NCBI GenBank assembly: GCA_022704645.1
Contig: JAKJGA010000023.1
Coordinates: 1 to 17,394 of the forward strand
Source of the DNA: Spirochaetota bacterium
GTDB lineage: Bacteria; Spirochaetota; UBA4802; JAFGJZ01
Length of the DNA stretch: 17,394 bases
Direction: 5' to 3'
Part shown: positions 16,218 to 17,394 of the stretch, piece after piece
Layout: every line of letters begins with the position of its first letter
How positions within the stretch are numbered: the first letter of the stretch is position 1
The notes under the pieces: generated by a model
The model's database searches: none
What the model saw: only the letters and a program-made list of their open reading frames with translations
What the model was told of the DNA's origin: nothing
Position numbers and translations under genes: made by a program

Positions 16218-16360
16218 TTGTTTTATCCCAAATTATTTTGAAAACTTTTTATTCTTTATATAAATAATCTAACTGTTTTTATCCTTCTTTTGTGTATTCA
16301 TTTCATCTCTGCTTCGCGGACGGAAAATGAGATATGTCAGGTGAATACCATCATTGAACA
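16218..16360. other. AT-rich spacer with an imperfect hairpin
   Basis: No gene is supported. GTATTCA and TGAATAC, with CATCTC and GAGAT inside them, form an imperfect stem around a TGCTTCGCGGACGG loop (about 16293-16348). This directly follows repeat copy B in the transcribed direction. Confidence 0.4.
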
Positions 16361-16452
16361 ATTCAAAGAGAGCAAAGCCGGCATGAAATTCATCTCAGTG
16401 TTCGGATATTTGTACACCCCAGTTTGATTTTGAACTGATTCTGGAAGGGCAA
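16361..16452 (-). repeat. Direct repeat, copy B, following the 167-residue gene
   Basis: Second copy of the element at 15923-16029, with the 72-base core at 16361-16432 and the CCTTCCAG extension near 16452-16445. It begins about 45 bases after the stop at 16478, so both copies occupy the same place relative to the gene before them. Confidence 0.8.
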
Positions 16453-16477
16453 TAGGAAATCATCATTTTACACATAA

Positions 16478-16981
16478 TCAATGTTTCGGCAATAAATAAT
16501 CATAAATAGTCAACCCCCTATCTGTAAAACACCAATCGATAAACCAAATTCTTTTTACCGGATATATTATTTCCCAAGAATTCAATTCTAGTAAATACTG
16601 AAAATCTATACTGTTCTTATCCTCAGCCATGCTTTCATATTTTAGTATAAACGTATTGTCCATTAACAATTCATCTCCATATTCATCAAAAATAATTTCA
16701 CCTAATTGAGCAAGTGGATCATTTTTTCTTATCGTTGCATAAAATATTCTATCATCAACACCAACATCTTGATTCATAATGATTTTTTTCATAGTCTCAA
16801 TATCTTTATCTATATATATTTCCCAATCTGCACCAGTCACATTTAAATTAACTTGTCCGATAATATCATTGCTATCTAAAGTGTATTCATCAAACTTAAT
16901 TGCTTTTTTTATTGGAATTCTTAATGAAACAACAATTAAAACATAAAACAAAACTATAGTCACTAATAATATTTTTTTCAA
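16478..16981 (-). CDS. Unrecognised exported or membrane-anchored protein, 167 residues, TTG start
   Basis: The start codon is TTG at 16981: GAGGTGA lies 3-4 bases upstream and the next residues form a typical signal or anchor (MKKILLVTIVLFYVLIVVSLRI, 1-22). The rest is acidic and soluble-looking, with alternating strands (NDIIGQVNLNVTGADWEIYIDKD, DRIFYATIRKNDPLAQLGEIIFDEYGDE) and a Trp-rich end (SWEIIYPVKRIWFIDWCF). No family is recognised. It follows the 63-residue gene by 14 bases and is probably co-transcribed. AT content is higher than in the envelope operons. Confidence 0.75.
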   Translation of the reverse strand: MKKILLVTIVLFYVLIVVSLRIPIKKAIKFDEYTLDSNDIIGQVNLNVTGADWEIYIDKDIETMKKIIMNQDVGVDDRIFYATIRKNDPLAQLGEIIFDEYGDELLMDNTFILKYESMAEDKNSIDFQYLLELNSWEIIYPVKRIWFIDWCFTDRGLTIYDYLLPKH

Positions 16982-16995
16982 AAATCACCTCTATT

Positions 16996-17187
16996 TCATT
17001 TCAATATTACATAAAAAGTGAGAAAAAATGTCAGCAATCCAATTGAAAATATTGATCTAATTATATTAATATCAACATGTTTTTCTTTAGGAAATTGTTT
17101 ATTCGCAACAACGAGAAGTAAAATAATTATAAACCATAAACTTATTACTGTTATAATCAAATCATGATCAACGAGAAATTTTATCAC
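16996..17187 (-). CDS. Small two-span membrane protein, 63 residues, GTG start
   Basis: Start GTG at 17187, chosen because AGAGG lies 6 bases upstream. Two membrane segments (about 10-28 and 44-61) flank a charged loop (NKQFPKEKHVD). The first bases overlap the end of the broken gene to the right by 20 bases. Small membrane proteins in such positions can be immunity or accessory proteins, but nothing in this sequence shows that. Family unknown. Confidence 0.65.
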   Translation of the reverse strand: MIKFLVDHDLIITVISLWFIIILLLVVANKQFPKEKHVDINIIRSIFSIGLLTFFLTFYVILK

Positions 17188-17394
17188 GAAAAACCTCTGC
17201 CTTCTCTACCTTAAAATATTCTGTTTTTATAGTTATAGAACCAATAATTTCAGGCACTGCTTTTTTATCAACATCCAGCAACCTTCCAAGTGTTTTTCCA
17301 TACCTATCGATCTCAGCTGTTCATCTTCGGGCTCTACATCCATAAATTCAAGTTCTTCTATCTTTTATTTTTTAAATCCACCCATATGATATAT
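17168..17394 (-). pseudogene. Remnant of an unrecognised gene with a stop and a frameshift
   Basis: Coding-like sequence continues across two frames. One frame gives GGFKK, a TAA at 17367-17365, then KIEELEFMDVEPEDEQ. About 17320 the coding signal moves by one base to EIDRYGKTLGRLLDVDKKAV...VEKAEVFRDKISR, ending in TGA at 17168. One missing base near 17318-17323 would join them as DEQLEIDRYGKTLGR. The end overlaps the next gene by 20 bases, as an intact operon gene would. The RYGKTLGRL segment faintly recalls micrococcal-nuclease-type proteins, far too short to name. A sequencing error is the main alternative to a true pseudogene. Confidence 0.5.

Noticed and set aside
15923..16452. Integron attC sites
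   Set aside because: Position after small genes fits, but no RYYYAAC/GTTRRRY core pair is visible in either copy, so it is kept only as a cassette-like repeat.

Overview
All supportable genes in this window lie on the minus strand and read from high to low coordinates. The bacterium has two membranes: the window encodes a lipoprotein, an AsmA-like bridge candidate, a Spy/CpxP-like periplasmic protein and a Lol/MacB-type exporter. Coding DNA is AT-rich, and the right end (about 16,000-17,394) is more so. The envelope gene content would fit a spirochaete or another low-GC diderm, but nothing fixes the phylum. No rRNA, tRNA, CRISPR array or recognisable transposase was seen.

Block 1 (about 1-9,655) is an envelope cluster of three abutting genes. 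The first encodes a 927-residue AsmA-like protein. Next is a lipoprotein ending in a YdbL/DUF1318-like domain. Last is a giant exported protein of at least 2,112 residues whose frame runs off the left edge: signal peptide, PD40/TolB-type propeller, then a very long TPR-like solenoid. The first two genes resemble the E. coli ydbH-ynbE-ydbL inter-membrane lipid-transport locus, with YnbE- and YdbL-like parts apparently fused. The giant scaffold as third partner is the most novel element here.

Block 2 (9,713-10,838) is a TRIC/UPF0126 cation-channel gene with a GNAT acetyltransferase gene, overlapping by 8 bases and preceded by a good sigma-70-type promoter. Block 3 (10,876-11,373) is a lone unrecognised gene with an inverted repeat over its ribosome binding site.

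Block 4 (11,402-15,524) is a six-gene operon: Spy/CpxP/CnrX-like periplasmic sensor, ECF sigma factor, single-span candidate anti-sigma factor, short membrane-fusion protein, LolC/E-MacB-like permease and LolD-like ATPase. It ends in a clear intrinsic terminator and has a GGAACTT element upstream that could be an autoregulated ECF promoter. The layout suggests an envelope- or metal-stress sensing circuit that drives its own exporter.

Block 5 (15,531-17,394) is accessory-looking DNA. It holds six perfect inverted repeats packed into 250 bases, then three small membrane-protein genes, two of which are followed by a copy of a related 70-105-base direct repeat. At the right edge is a broken gene remnant with a stop and a frameshift.
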